Assembly: GCF_000426245.1 (NCBI RefSeq)
Contig: NZ_AUEZ01000009.1
Coordinates: 96,391-160,390, forward strand
Reading direction: 5' to 3'
Source: Bradyrhizobium sp. Ai1a-2
GTDB taxonomy: Bacteria > Pseudomonadota > Alphaproteobacteria > Rhizobiales > Xanthobacteraceae
DNA length: 64,000 nucleotides
Shown: positions 34,092 through 43,489 of the stretch, piece by piece
How positions within the stretch are numbered: position 1 is the stretch's first letter
Layout of the letters: each line of letters opens with the position of its first letter
Made by a program: the position numbers and the translations under genes
The notes under the pieces: generated by a model
The model's database searches: none
Told to the model about the DNA's origin: nothing
Seen by the model: only the letters and a program-made list of their open reading frames with translations

Positions 34092-36292
34092 GCCTTCTTC
34101 CCCATGGCGATCAGCGAGCGATCGATCGGCATCCGCCGCAGCGCCACGCCGGTTGCGGCAAGAATCGCGTTGCGCAGCGCCGGCGGTCCGGCATTGACGC
34201 CTGCCTCGCCGATGCCGCCGGGCGGCTCGCCACTCTTGACCACGTGCACCTCGATCTTCGGCGTCTGGTCGATGCGCAGCATCCGGTAGTCATGGAAGTT
34301 CGACTGCTGCACGCGGCCCTTGTCGATGGTGATCTCACCGTAGAGCGCCGCCGTCAGCCCGAAGATCAATCCGCCCTCGATCTGCGCCTTCACGGTATCA
34401 GGATTGACGGCGATCCCAGTGTCGACCACGGAGACGACACGGCGCACCGCCACTTCGCCCAGTTCGTCGATCTCGGCCTCCACCACGGTCGCGATGAAGG
34501 TCTCGAACGACGGCTGCAGGCAGACGCCGCGCCCGACACGCGGCGGCAGCGGTTGGCCCCAATTGGCCTTCTCCGCGGCGGTGTTGAGCACCGCCAGTGC
34601 ACGCGGCTTGTTCGCCAGCATAGCGCGGCGGAATTCCACCGGGTCCTTGCCGGCCTTGCGCGCCAGTTCGTCCATCGCGCATTCGACCGCGAACACGTTG
34701 TTGTTCGGGCCGACGCCCCGCCAGAAGCCGGTCGGCACCGCCGGCGGCTCGGCACGGACATATTCGACATGGAAGTTCGGGATGTCGTAGGGCGCATCGA
34801 CTGCGGCATCGACCGCGTCGATGTCGATGCCCTTCTGGAATGCCGGCGGCAGCCAGCGCGCCAGCACCGCCGAACCCGCGACCTTGTATTTCCACGCCGC
34901 CACCTTGCCGTCGACCAGCGTCGCGGTGACGGTGTCGCGATAAACAGGGCGATAGACGTCGTGTTGGATGTCCTCCTCGCGGGTCCACACTACTTTCACG
35001 GGATAGTCGACCTGCTTGGCGATCTTCACCGCTGCAACGACCATGTCCGGCTCCAGCTTGCGGCCGAAGCCGCCGCCGAGCAGGTGGTTATTGACGATCA
35101 CCTTCTCGACCGGAAGGCCGGCGGCCTTGGCCGCTTCCGACTGTACCCGGCTCGCGATCTGCGTGCCGGTCCAGACCTCGCAACTATCCGGTTTGACGTG
35201 GATGGTGGCGTTGATCGGCTCCATCGAGGCGTGCGCCAGGAACGGCATCTCGAAGCTGGCTTCGAACTTGTCGCCGGTCGCAAGCCCCTTGGCGATGTCG
35301 CCGACAGATTTGGCGACCGCGCCATCCTTCTCGCTGGCGGCGCGCAGATGTTGCCAGATTTCCTTCGAGCCGATCCTGGCATTCGGCCCTTCGTCCCACT
35401 CGATCTTGAGCGCTGCGAGGCCCTTCTTCGCCGCCCACATGTGATCGCCGATCACGGCGACCGTATCGTCGAGCACCACGATCTTGCGCACGCCGGGCAC
35501 CTTCTGCGCGGCGGTATCGTCGACCTTGGCGACTTTGCCGCCGAACACGGGACAGGCCGCGACGGTTGCGAACTTCATGTCGGGCAGCAGCGCATCGATG
35601 CCGTAGACTGCCTTGCCGTTGACCTTCTCCGGCGTATCCAGGCGCTTCAGCGGTTGGCCGATATAGACGAAGTCCTTGGGGTCCTTGAGCGGGACATCCT
35701 TGGGCGGCGTCTGGCCCTGCGCGGCGAGCGCCAGCGCGCCATAGCCGAGCTTGCGGCCGCTGGCGGCATGCGTGACCTCGCCCCTGGACGTCGTGCAGCT
35801 TGCGGGATCGACCTGCCATTCGGCGGCCGCGGCCTGCACCAGCATGGCGCGGGCGCTGGCGCCGGCGGTGCGCAGCGGCTTCCACCACGCGCGGATCGAG
35901 TTGGAGTTGCCGGTCACCTGCAGGCCGAAGGTGGGGTTGCCGTAGAGCTTGTCGTTCGGCGGCGCGTGCAGCAGCGCGACCTTGGTCCAGTCGGCATCGA
36001 GCTCCTCGGCGAGGATCATCGAAATCGAGGTGTAGGTGCCCTGGCCCATTTCGACCTGCGGCATGATCAGCGTGGTGTTGCCGGTCTCGTCGATGCGGAT
36101 GAAGGCGTTCGGTGCGAACTTGCCCGCGGTCACGTCGGCCGGCTGCACCGGCTCGTTCACGGCATAGCTCGCCGCGCGCAGCGGCAGATGGAAGGCGAGC
36201 AGGAAGCCGGTGGCGAGTCCACCGGTGAGGAGCGCACGCCGCGAGACGCCGTCCGCGCTGTTTTCCTGGCGGAGTTTTTCTGTTGTCAGCAT
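34088..36292 (-). CDS. Molybdenum hydroxylase large subunit, Tat-exported (aldehyde/isoquinoline oxidoreductase type)
   Basis: 734 residues from ATG 36292. A twin-arginine signal is visible at residues 17-35 (SRRALLTGGLATGFLLAF), so the protein is folded with its cofactor and exported. Molybdopterin-domain motifs include LLGGGFGRK, FWRGVGPNNNVFAVE and PPGGIGEAGVNAGPPALRNA, the last carrying the expected active-site glutamate. The family includes IorB and membrane-bound aldehyde dehydrogenases. With the [2Fe-2S] subunit upstream and triheme cytochrome downstream it forms a three-subunit periplasmic dehydrogenase. Substrate unknown. Confidence 0.92.
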   Translation of the reverse strand: MLTTEKLRQENSADGVSRRALLTGGLATGFLLAFHLPLRAASYAVNEPVQPADVTAGKFAPNAFIRIDETGNTTLIMPQVEMGQGTYTSISMILAEELDADWTKVALLHAPPNDKLYGNPTFGLQVTGNSNSIRAWWKPLRTAGASARAMLVQAAAAEWQVDPASCTTSRGEVTHAASGRKLGYGALALAAQGQTPPKDVPLKDPKDFVYIGQPLKRLDTPEKVNGKAVYGIDALLPDMKFATVAACPVFGGKVAKVDDTAAQKVPGVRKIVVLDDTVAVIGDHMWAAKKGLAALKIEWDEGPNARIGSKEIWQHLRAASEKDGAVAKSVGDIAKGLATGDKFEASFEMPFLAHASMEPINATIHVKPDSCEVWTGTQIASRVQSEAAKAAGLPVEKVIVNNHLLGGGFGRKLEPDMVVAAVKIAKQVDYPVKVVWTREEDIQHDVYRPVYRDTVTATLVDGKVAAWKYKVAGSAVLARWLPPAFQKGIDIDAVDAAVDAPYDIPNFHVEYVRAEPPAVPTGFWRGVGPNNNVFAVECAMDELARKAGKDPVEFRRAMLANKPRALAVLNTAAEKANWGQPLPPRVGRGVCLQPSFETFIATVVEAEIDELGEVAVRRVVSVVDTGIAVNPDTVKAQIEGGLIFGLTAALYGEITIDKGRVQQSNFHDYRMLRIDQTPKIEVHVVKSGEPPGGIGEAGVNAGPPALRNAILAATGVALRRMPIDRSLIAMGKKA

Positions 36293-36302
36293 GATGCGTC
36301 CC

Positions 36303-36767
36303 CTACGACTGGCGTCCGGAGGCGGCCTGCTTGATGGCCTCGCGGATCCGCACATAGGTGCCGCAGCGGCAGATGTTGCCGGCCATCGCCGCATCGATAT
36401 CGGAATCGTCGGGGTTCGGCGTCGCGGCAAGCAGCGCTGCAGCCGCCATGATCTGGCCCGACTGGCAATAGCCGCATTGGATCACTTCGAGATCGAGCCA
36501 GGCCTTCTGCACCTTCGCCCCGGCAGGCGAATTGCCGACCGCCTCGATCGTAGTCACCGCGCGGTCGCGCACCGCGCTCACCGGCAGCACGCAGGAGCGC
36601 ACCGCCTTGCCGTCGATATGCACCGTGCAGGCGCCACACTGTGCGATGCCGCAGCCGAACTTGGTGCCGGTCATGCCCAGGATATCGCGCAGCACCCAGA
36701 GCAGCGGCATTTCGGGTGGCGCATCGAAGGATTTCTGTTCGCCATTGATGGTGAGTGTCGTCGCCAT
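36303..36767 (-). CDS. [2Fe-2S] small subunit of the molybdenum hydroxylase
   Basis: 154 residues from the ATG at 36767 ([20 protein letters not shown]). The plant-type ferredoxin cluster motif is [16 protein letters not shown], and the second cluster motif is CGYCQSGQI ... [13 protein letters not shown]. No signal peptide of its own, so it would ride with the Tat-exported large subunit. It transfers electrons from the Mo centre toward the cytochrome. The 266 bases upstream, to the convergent-free chemoreceptor gene, hold no other gene but presumably the operon promoter. Confidence 0.95.
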   Translation of the reverse strand: MATTLTINGEQKSFDAPPEMPLLWVLRDILGMTGTKFGCGIAQCGACTVHIDGKAVRSCVLPVSAVRDRAVTTIEAVGNSPAGAKVQKAWLDLEVIQCGYCQSGQIMAAAALLAATPNPDDSDIDAAMAGNICRCGTYVRIREAIKQAASGRQS

Positions 36768-37033
36768 AAGCATTCCCCAAATTCAACGCCGCGGGCAGCG
36801 GACGCATCAACGAAATCGTATTGCGTCGCGACGAGCTAGGAAGCGAAGATGTGTTTCGCAATGCCAGTTCGTGCTGACCGCAACATGAGATGACGGACAT
36901 CATCACATCGTCGTGTCTCACATTCTAGAGTATGGTGCCGGAAATCGATGACGGTCGCACGAAAGAACCGTGCGTTTTGAAAAGACGACGTGGGGTGCAC
37001 AAGTTGCGCCAGCAACTGGCTAGAAAACAGGCG

Positions 37034-38827
37034 TCAGAGCTTGTAGGCCGTGCGGAAGCCGCCCCAGTGCCGGCCGCGCACGCGGACCGGCACGTCGATC
37101 TCGCGCATCATCACCATGCTGCCGTTGCCCATGTCGCGGGCGTAGCTCTGGATCAGATAGGCGCGCTGGTTGCGCCCGGCGGCGAGCCCGGCCGCGTCGT
37201 TGAAGATGCGGCGGTTGCGGCTGTTTGCGGTGTTGAAGGCGACATCGCCCGGCCGCTGCGGGTGCGAGTAGATCTTGTTGTGCACCGGCAGATAGCCGTT
37301 GCGGTCGATCATGGCGCAGAAGGCCATCCGCGGATCCTTGGCGAGGAAAGCCTCCTGGAACGGCGGCAGCGCGCGGTCAGCCCAATCAAGGATCTTCGTG
37401 CGATACTGCACCGGATTGGTGCCGGATATCTCGACATAGTCGGTATCGAACATGTCCTCGATCGTGATGGCGCCGCTCGCGATGCCGTTCTCGAAGATCC
37501 TGGTCAGGGCCACGCCGGCTTCCATCGCGCGCATGACGAACTCGGTGTTCTCGTCGCGGATTGCCCACAATTTGTCTTCGATCTTTTCGCGCAGCTTCGC
37601 CGCCGGCGCCTCGAAGCGCGCCTGCGCGCCAGCCTTGGTCTTGTCCGTGATCCGGATCTTGACCGTGCCGACATCCTCCAGCGTGGCGGCAAGGCTCTGG
37701 TGCAGTTGCAGCCGTTCGGCCTCGGGTCCAGAGATCAGGATGCCGTCCATGGATATCTCATAGACCGGCGCGGTGATGACGCTGCCGCGCGCTTGCAATT
37801 CAAGCTTGAGGTTGCAGGGCAGTCGCTCGCCCTTGCGCGGGTCCTCGCGGTCGCCCTGCCGCAGCAGCACCGCGCAGCGCGATTTCAGTTTTTGCGCAAA
37901 GCCGGTCACCGCCCGGCCTGCCTGGGCGACGTCCTTGCCATGCGTTTCGGCTTCCCTGGTGGCATGATCGATCTCGGCGGCGCTGTCGCCCACCGCGACG
38001 ATGAAGCTCGAGGCGGAGGCGGCATTCTGCGCGATCTCGCCGGTGGTCTTGTGCTGCTCGGCCACGGCGCCGCTGACATGCTCGAACACCGGGCGGATCG
38101 CCTCGATCGTCTGCGCGATGCGGTGCACGGCGTCCGCCGAGCCCGCGGCATCCTTCTGCAGCGCCTCGATCTTCCTGGTGATCTCTTCGGTCGCGCCCTG
38201 GGTCTGCACCGCCAGCGCCTTCACTTCGGTCGCAACCACCGCGAAGCCCTTGCCGGCGGCGCCGGCACGTGCGGCCTCTATGGTCGAGTTGAGGGCGAGC
38301 AGGGTGGTCTGCCGCGCGATCTGTGCGATCAGGTTGACGACGTTGCCGATTGCGGCTGAGGATTCGCGCAGCCGATCGACGTTCGCGCGGGCCTCGCGTG
38401 CCGCAGCACCCGCTTCGTCGGCGAGCCGGCCAGCGTCGCGCACCTGCGCGCCGATCCCTTGCGCCGAATCGGTGAACTTGTCGGCGGCCTGTGAGAAGGT
38501 CTCGGCCGTGGTCTGCGCCGCATTGGTGCGGCCGGTCAGCGCATCCGTGCGCTCGCGGATCGTGGCAAGCGTCGTCGCGGTCGCCTGGGCGCCGCCGGCC
38601 ACCGATTGGGCGGCGCGCTCGAGCTGCCGGATCATGCCGCCGAGCTCGAGCTCCAGCAGTTCCAGGATTTCTTGTGCCGTTTCCTGGGCCGTCTCCTGCG
38701 CCGAGCCGGTATCCTGGGAGGGATTATCGGTCGGCGCCGGCGCTGGCGCTGTCGCCGCCGGAACCTTCGGCTCGACCGCCGCCGCCGGCTCCGGCACTCG
38801 CTTGCGGAACAAACCGAACGCCGCCAT
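37034..38827 (-). CDS. Soluble methyl-accepting chemotaxis protein with PilZ-like segment and C-terminal sensor domain
   Basis: 597 residues from ATG 38827 ([14 protein letters not shown]). No transmembrane helix. After a Pro/Ala-rich N-terminus comes the MCP signalling domain (about 60-320), with a hairpin near [30 protein letters not shown] that binds CheA/CheW. Then a stretch resembling PilZ ([27 protein letters not shown]; about 335-420) and a C-terminal domain of the kind shared by cytoplasmic and Cache-like chemoreceptors ([48 protein letters not shown]). It would sense an intracellular cue, perhaps cyclic di-GMP. No che genes are adjacent. Confidence 0.87.
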   Translation of the reverse strand: MAAFGLFRKRVPEPAAAVEPKVPAATAPAPAPTDNPSQDTGSAQETAQETAQEILELLELELGGMIRQLERAAQSVAGGAQATATTLATIRERTDALTGRTNAAQTTAETFSQAADKFTDSAQGIGAQVRDAGRLADEAGAAAREARANVDRLRESSAAIGNVVNLIAQIARQTTLLALNSTIEAARAGAAGKGFAVVATEVKALAVQTQGATEEITRKIEALQKDAAGSADAVHRIAQTIEAIRPVFEHVSGAVAEQHKTTGEIAQNAASASSFIVAVGDSAAEIDHATREAETHGKDVAQAGRAVTGFAQKLKSRCAVLLRQGDREDPRKGERLPCNLKLELQARGSVITAPVYEISMDGILISGPEAERLQLHQSLAATLEDVGTVKIRITDKTKAGAQARFEAPAAKLREKIEDKLWAIRDENTEFVMRAMEAGVALTRIFENGIASGAITIEDMFDTDYVEISGTNPVQYRTKILDWADRALPPFQEAFLAKDPRMAFCAMIDRNGYLPVHNKIYSHPQRPGDVAFNTANSRNRRIFNDAAGLAAGRNQRAYLIQSYARDMGNGSMVMMREIDVPVRVRGRHWGGFRTAYKL

Positions 38828-39029
38828 AGGGATTCTCTTGCAAGTTGAAATGGACCGTTCGACTCTCCCATACGTGGGTGAAATCGTGGTTAACGGCTGC
38901 CTGATTTTCCGGCAGGCGGCACTCCCGGTATGCCAGATCATGCCGCAAGTCTTTGATTTTGGCCTGTCGGGGGCCTATAACGCCGCGCCTTACCCCCTTT
39001 TTCGAAAGACGATTCCCAAGGGACCTCGC

Positions 39030-39776
39030 ATGGCCGGTCATTCCCAATTCAAGAACATCATGCACCGCAAGGGCCGGCAGGATGCCCAGAAGTCGAAATT
39101 GTTCGGCAAGCTGGCCCGCGAAATCACCGTCGCGGCCAAGCTCGGCACCCCCGACCCCGCGATGAACCCCCGGCTGCGCGCCGCGATCGTTGCCGCGCGG
39201 GCGGAAAACATGCCGAAGGACAATATCGAGCGCGCCATCAAGAAGGCCGCCGGTAACGAGGGCGAGAACTATGACGAGATCCGCTACGAGGGCTATGGCC
39301 CCGGCGGCGTCGCCGTGATCGTCGAGGCGCTCACCGACAACCGCAACCGCGCCGCCTCCGACATCCGCTCCTACTTCACCAAGGCCGGCGGCAACCTCGG
39401 CGAAACCGGCTCGGTCTCCTTCATGTTCGACCGCACCGGCATCGTCGAATATGACCACAAGGCCGCGTCCGACGACGCCATGCTGGACGCCGCGATCGAA
39501 GCCGGCGCCGACGACGTCGTATCGAGCGAAAGCGGCCACGAGGTCTATGCGTCCCAGGAATCCTTCCGCGAGGTCGCCAAGGCGCTGGAAGCGAAATTCG
39601 GCGAGCCGCGCAAGGCCGCGCTGACCTGGAAGCCGCAAAATACCATCGCCGTCGACGACGAAACCGGCGAAAAGCTGTTGAAGCTGATCGACGTGCTGAA
39701 CGAGCACGACGACGTGCAGAACGTCTTCGCCAATTTCGAGATCTCCGACGCCCTGATGGCGAAGATGGGCGGCTGA
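39030..39776 (+). CDS. yebC: YebC/PmpR-family protein (TACO1 type)
   Basis: 248 residues, beginning [20 protein letters not shown], the family signature, with [15 protein letters not shown] and [19 protein letters not shown]. YebC proteins act as transcription regulators or, as shown recently for relatives, help translation of proline stretches. Here it is just upstream of ruvCAB on the same strand, a conserved arrangement, separated by 215 bases that include a palindromic repeat. Confidence 0.96.
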   Translation: MAGHSQFKNIMHRKGRQDAQKSKLFGKLAREITVAAKLGTPDPAMNPRLRAAIVAARAENMPKDNIERAIKKAAGNEGENYDEIRYEGYGPGGVAVIVEALTDNRNRAASDIRSYFTKAGGNLGETGSVSFMFDRTGIVEYDHKAASDDAMLDAAIEAGADDVVSSESGHEVYASQESFREVAKALEAKFGEPRKAALTWKPQNTIAVDDETGEKLLKLIDVLNEHDDVQNVFANFEISDALMAKMGG

Positions 39777-39801
39777 CGGATATCCTGCGCCATATTCCGC
39801 T

Positions 39802-39899
39802 GTCATCGCCCGCGAAGGCGGGCGATCCAGTAATCACCGAAGGGCGAGTTCTTATCGCCAGCGCCGTTTACTGGATACCCCGCCTTCGCGGGGTATGAC
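39802..39899. repeat. Palindromic repeat, ATCCAGTA/TACTGGAT family (copy 3)
   Basis: Begins GTCATCGCCCGCGAAGGCGG and ends CGCGGGGTATGAC, with inverted ATCCAGTA and TACTGGAT. Sits between yebC and ruvC. Confidence 0.8.
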
Positions 39900-39991
39900 A
39901 GCAAAGGGGACAGGCAGAACACGACGAGCGGGCAGGGGATGACCGTCCCGTTTGTGTTTCGTTCTCGAAACGCAGCGGCTATCACTACCCC

Positions 39992-40519
39992 ATGACAGTC
40001 CAGCCGATTCGCAAATCCACCCGCATCCTCGGCATCGACCCGGGCCTCCGCCGCACCGGCTGGGGCGTGATCGAGGTCGAGGGCAATCGGCTGGTTTTCA
40101 TCGGCTGCGGCTCGATCGAGCCGTCGGAACGGCTGCCATTGGCGAGCCGGCTGCTCGCGATCCATGAGGGGCTGGCCGCCGTGCTCGGCGATTTCACACC
40201 GGCAGAGGCCGCCGTCGAGCAGACCTTTGTCAACAAGGACGGCGTCGCGACGCTGAAACTCGGCCAGGCGCGCGGCGTCGCCATGCTGGCGCCTGCAATG
40301 TTCGGCATCGAGGTCGCCGAATATGCGCCGAACCAGGTCAAGAAAACCGTGGTCGGCGCCGGACACGCCGAGAAGAACCAGATCGCCGTGATGCTGAAGA
40401 TCCTGCTGCCCAAGGCCGAGCCGCAATCGCCCGATGCCGCCGACGCACTCGCGGTCGCGATCACGCACGCCCATCACCGCCAAAGCACCGCGCTGCGGCT
40501 GAGAGTCGCGAGCCTATGA
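39992..40519 (+). CDS. ruvC: Holliday junction endonuclease RuvC
   Basis: 175 residues. RNase-H fold catalytic acids: Asp in [15 protein letters not shown], Glu in [12 protein letters not shown], and the C-terminal [15 protein letters not shown]. It cuts Holliday junctions moved by RuvAB, whose genes follow. ATGA overlap with ruvA. Confidence 0.97.
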   Translation: MTVQPIRKSTRILGIDPGLRRTGWGVIEVEGNRLVFIGCGSIEPSERLPLASRLLAIHEGLAAVLGDFTPAEAAVEQTFVNKDGVATLKLGQARGVAMLAPAMFGIEVAEYAPNQVKKTVVGAGHAEKNQIAVMLKILLPKAEPQSPDAADALAVAITHAHHRQSTALRLRVASL

Positions 40520-41133
40520 TCGGCAAGTTGAAAGGCCTCATCGATTCCTACGGCGAGGACTATGTGATCCTCGATGTCGGCGGCGTCGGCTATCAGGTGC
40601 ATTGCTCCGCGCGCACGCTGCAGGCGCTGCCGTCGCCGGGCCAGGCCGCGGTGCTCTCGATCGAGACCTATGTGCGCGAGGATCAGATCAAGCTGTTCGG
40701 CTTCCGCACTGACAACGAGCGCGAATGGTTTCGCCTGCTGCAGACCGTGCAGGGCGTCGGCGCCAAGGTCGCGCTCGCCGTGCTGGGCACGCTGCCGCCT
40801 ACCGACCTCGCGAACGCGATCGCGCTGCGTGACAAGGCAGCGGTGGCCCGCACGCCGGGCGTCGGGCCGAAGGTCGCCGAGCGCATCGTCAGCGAGCTGA
40901 AGGACAAGGCGCCTGCCTTTGCCAATGTCGATCCCGCCGTGGTCCACCTCGCCGGCGCCATAGACAACGAGCGCGCGCCGCGTCCGGTTGCCGATGCGAT
41001 CTCGGCATTGGTCAATCTCGGCTACGGCCAGCCACAGGCCGCCGCCGCCATCGCCGCAGCCTCGCGCAGCGCAGGCGAGAAGGCGGAAACCGCACAGCTG
41101 ATCCGTCTCGGTCTGAAGGAGCTCGCGAAGTGA
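40516..41133 (+). CDS. ruvA: Holliday junction DNA helicase subunit RuvA
   Basis: 205 residues. [20 protein letters not shown] start; OB-fold N-terminus; helix-hairpin-helix pairs ([18 protein letters not shown] and [20 protein letters not shown]); flexible linker and C-terminal RuvB-binding domain ([20 protein letters not shown]). It binds four-way junctions and loads RuvB. Confidence 0.97.
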   Translation: MIGKLKGLIDSYGEDYVILDVGGVGYQVHCSARTLQALPSPGQAAVLSIETYVREDQIKLFGFRTDNEREWFRLLQTVQGVGAKVALAVLGTLPPTDLANAIALRDKAAVARTPGVGPKVAERIVSELKDKAPAFANVDPAVVHLAGAIDNERAPRPVADAISALVNLGYGQPQAAAAIAAASRSAGEKAETAQLIRLGLKELAK

Positions 41134-41144
41134 ATGCTCAGACC

Positions 41145-41224
41145 GTAGGGTGGGCAAAGCGCAGCGTGCCCACCATCCACACTCCGCTCGTCATGGTGGG
41201 CACGCTGCGCTTTGCCCGCCCTAC
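41145..41224. repeat. Perfectly inverted GTAGGGTGGGCAAAGCG repeat
   Basis: GTAGGGTGGGCAAAGCGCAG faces CTGCGCTTTGCCCGCCCTAC, with GTGCCCACCAT and ATGGTGGGCAC inside, giving an almost complete hairpin of 80 bases between ruvA and ruvB. This element is common in rhizobial genomes. It splits the ruv operon physically, though read-through is still possible. Confidence 0.8.
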
Positions 41225-41254
41225 AATCTGCGCGTCTCGTGTTAGGTTTGTCAG

Positions 41255-42295
41255 ATGACAGGCCCCTCCCGCATCGTCACGCCCGAGCGCCGCGCCGATG
41301 ATGTCGGCGACACGGCGCTGCGTCCGCAATCGCTGTCCGAATTCGTCGGCCAGGCGCAGGCGCGCAAGAATCTCTCGATCTTCATCGAGGCCGCGCGCAA
41401 GCGCGGCGAGGCGCTGGATCACGTGCTGTTCGTCGGCCCGCCCGGGCTCGGCAAGACCACGCTGGCGCAGATCGTCGCGCGCGAGCTCGGCGTCGGCTTC
41501 CGCGCCACGTCAGGCCCGGTGATTTCCAAAGCCGGCGATCTCGCCGCGCTGCTCACCAATCTGGAAGAGCGCGACGTCCTCTTCATCGACGAGATCCATC
41601 GCCTGAGCCCGGCGGTGGAAGAACATCTCTATCCCGCGATGGAGGATTTCCAGCTCGACCTCATCATCGGCGAGGGGCCGGCGGCGCGCTCGGTGAAGAT
41701 CGACCTGGCGAAATTCACCCTCGTCGGCGCCACCACGCGCGCCGGCCTGCTCACCAATCCGCTCCGCGACCGTTTCGGCATTCCGGTCCGGCTCAACTTC
41801 TATACCGAGGAGGAGCTGGAGAAGATCGTCACCCGCGGCGCCCGTGTGCTCAACATCGGCATGAGCCCTGACGGCGCCAACGAGATCGCCCGCCGCGCCC
41901 GCGGCACGCCGCGCATCGCCGGGCGCCTGCTGCGCCGGGTGCGCGATTTTGCCTCAGCAGCAGACGCAACGTCGGTCGACCGCGCCATCGCCGATCACGC
42001 GCTCTCCGCGCTCGAGGTCGATGCTGCCGGCCTCGACGCCATGGACCGCCGTTACCTCAGCACCATCGCGATGAACTATGGCGGCGGCCCCGTGGGCGTC
42101 GAGACGATGGCGGCTGCGCTGTCGGAGCCGCGCGATGCGATCGAGGATATCATCGAGCCCTATCTGATCCAGTGCGGCTATCTGCAGCGCACCCCGCGCG
42201 GCCGGCTACTCACCTCGCACGCCTTCCGCCACCTCGGCCTCGCCGAACCCTCGCGCGATCCCTCGCAATTCGGCCTGTTCGGCGACGACGACTGA
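41255..42295 (+). CDS. ruvB: Holliday junction branch-migration ATPase RuvB
   Basis: 346 residues. Walker [12 protein letters not shown], Walker [12 protein letters not shown], sensor 1 [19 protein letters not shown], and the C-terminal winged helix ([20 protein letters not shown]). It drives branch migration with RuvA. In this group it normally precedes ybgC and the tol-pal genes; here two other genes and then the interrupted ybgC follow. Confidence 0.97.
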   Translation: MTGPSRIVTPERRADDVGDTALRPQSLSEFVGQAQARKNLSIFIEAARKRGEALDHVLFVGPPGLGKTTLAQIVARELGVGFRATSGPVISKAGDLAALLTNLEERDVLFIDEIHRLSPAVEEHLYPAMEDFQLDLIIGEGPAARSVKIDLAKFTLVGATTRAGLLTNPLRDRFGIPVRLNFYTEEELEKIVTRGARVLNIGMSPDGANEIARRARGTPRIAGRLLRRVRDFASAADATSVDRAIADHALSALEVDAAGLDAMDRRYLSTIAMNYGGGPVGVETMAAALSEPRDAIEDIIEPYLIQCGYLQRTPRGRLLTSHAFRHLGLAEPSRDPSQFGLFGDDD

Positions 42296-42306
42296 TCTTC
42301 GATTCT

Positions 42307-42398
42307 CGTAGCCCGGGTGAAGCGCTAGCGTAACCCGGGGCCGCTCGTGAACGTTGGCGCAGGAGTCCCGGGTTGCGCTTCGCTCCACCCGGGCTACG
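42307..42398. repeat. Palindromic repeat, CGTAGCCCGGGTGAAGC family (copy 2)
   Basis: CGTAGCCCGGGTGAAGCG faces CGCTCCACCCGGGCTACG, with AACCCGGG and CCCGGGTT inside. The same family as 32637-32726. It follows the ruvB stop and may terminate the ruv transcript. Confidence 0.8.
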
Positions 42399-42511
42399 GC
42401 AAAAGGTCCGTTCACACCCTCGTGCGGCAGAACCCCTGATAATCTGCACAAACGCACCGCAATTTCGCTCCAATCGGACCCCATCAACGGGGGGCATCAC
42501 CGATCACCCCC

Positions 42512-43432
42512 ATGTTTTCACGGCGTCAATTTTTCAGATCCCTCGGCGGTTTGACCGCCCTCACTGCGTCGACCTCGGCCTATGGCTTTGGCGTCGAGCC
42601 GGTATTGCGGCTCCGCGTCACGCGTTACCATCTCACGCCGGCAGGATGGCCGGCGGATCTCCCGCTCAAGATCGCCGTGATTGCCGACCTGCACGCCTGC
42701 GATCCGTGGATGTCGCTGGAGCGCATCGAGGCGATCGTCGCACGCACCAACGCACTTGAGCCCGACATCATCGTCATGCTCGGCGATTACGTCGCCGGCC
42801 ACCGCCATGTCACCCGTTTCATTCCGGCGAGCGAGTGGGCCGCGGTGCTGGCGAACCTCAAGGCGCCGCTTGGCGTGCACGCGATCCTCGGCAACCATGA
42901 CTATTGGGAAGACAAGGCCGTGCAGCGCGAGGGGCAGGGGCTGACGGTGGCCCACCGTGCACTGGAAGCGGTGGGCATTCCCGTCTACGAGAACGACGCC
43001 GCGCGCCTGACCAAGGCGGGTCGCCCGTTCTGGCTCGCCGGCCTCGGCGATCAGCTCGCCTATATGCCGGCGCGACGCTTCCGCCCGGTGCGTCGCATCG
43101 GCGTCGACGATCTCGGCGCGACGCTTGCGAAAGTCACCGACGATGCGCCGGTGATCCTGCTGGCACACGAGCCCGACGTTGCGCTGCGCGTCCCCTCGCG
43201 CGTGGCGCTGCAATTGTCCGGCCATACCCATGGCGGCCAGGTCCGCCTGCTCGGCTGGTCGCCCGCGGTGCCGCCGCGGCATGGCGTCGAACTCGCCTAC
43301 GGACACCTGCGCACCAATTGCGACGTCATCGTCTCCGGCGGCCTCGGCTGCAGCATCATGCCGTTCCGTATCGGCGTTCCCCCGGAGATTGTGCTGGTGA
43401 CGCTCGGCAAGGCCGGGCCGGCGGTGGCTTAG
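42512..43432 (+). CDS. Tat-exported calcineurin-like metallophosphoesterase (YaeI/LpxG-like)
   Basis: 306 residues. Twin-arginine signal FSRRQFFRSLGGLTALTAST. Metal-binding motifs IADLHACDPW, LGDYVAGH, LGNHDYWEDK, LLAHEPDVAL and SGHTHGGQVRLLG define the YaeI-type phosphodiesterases, some of which remove pyrophosphate from lipid or UDP-diacylglucosamine. It acts at the periplasmic face. The exact substrate is unknown. Confidence 0.9.
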   Translation: MFSRRQFFRSLGGLTALTASTSAYGFGVEPVLRLRVTRYHLTPAGWPADLPLKIAVIADLHACDPWMSLERIEAIVARTNALEPDIIVMLGDYVAGHRHVTRFIPASEWAAVLANLKAPLGVHAILGNHDYWEDKAVQREGQGLTVAHRALEAVGIPVYENDAARLTKAGRPFWLAGLGDQLAYMPARRFRPVRRIGVDDLGATLAKVTDDAPVILLAHEPDVALRVPSRVALQLSGHTHGGQVRLLGWSPAVPPRHGVELAYGHLRTNCDVIVSGGLGCSIMPFRIGVPPEIVLVTLGKAGPAVA

Positions 43433-43489
43433 TGATCGAAAAGCGCACGCAAGCTCTGTCGCGCTTGCGCTCCGATAACTGTCACAGCC

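Noticed and set aside
34079..36334. 751-codon plus-strand open frame opposite the molybdenum subunit
   Set aside because: Shadow of a conserved enzyme gene; no domain, amino-acid bias typical of reverse-complement frames.
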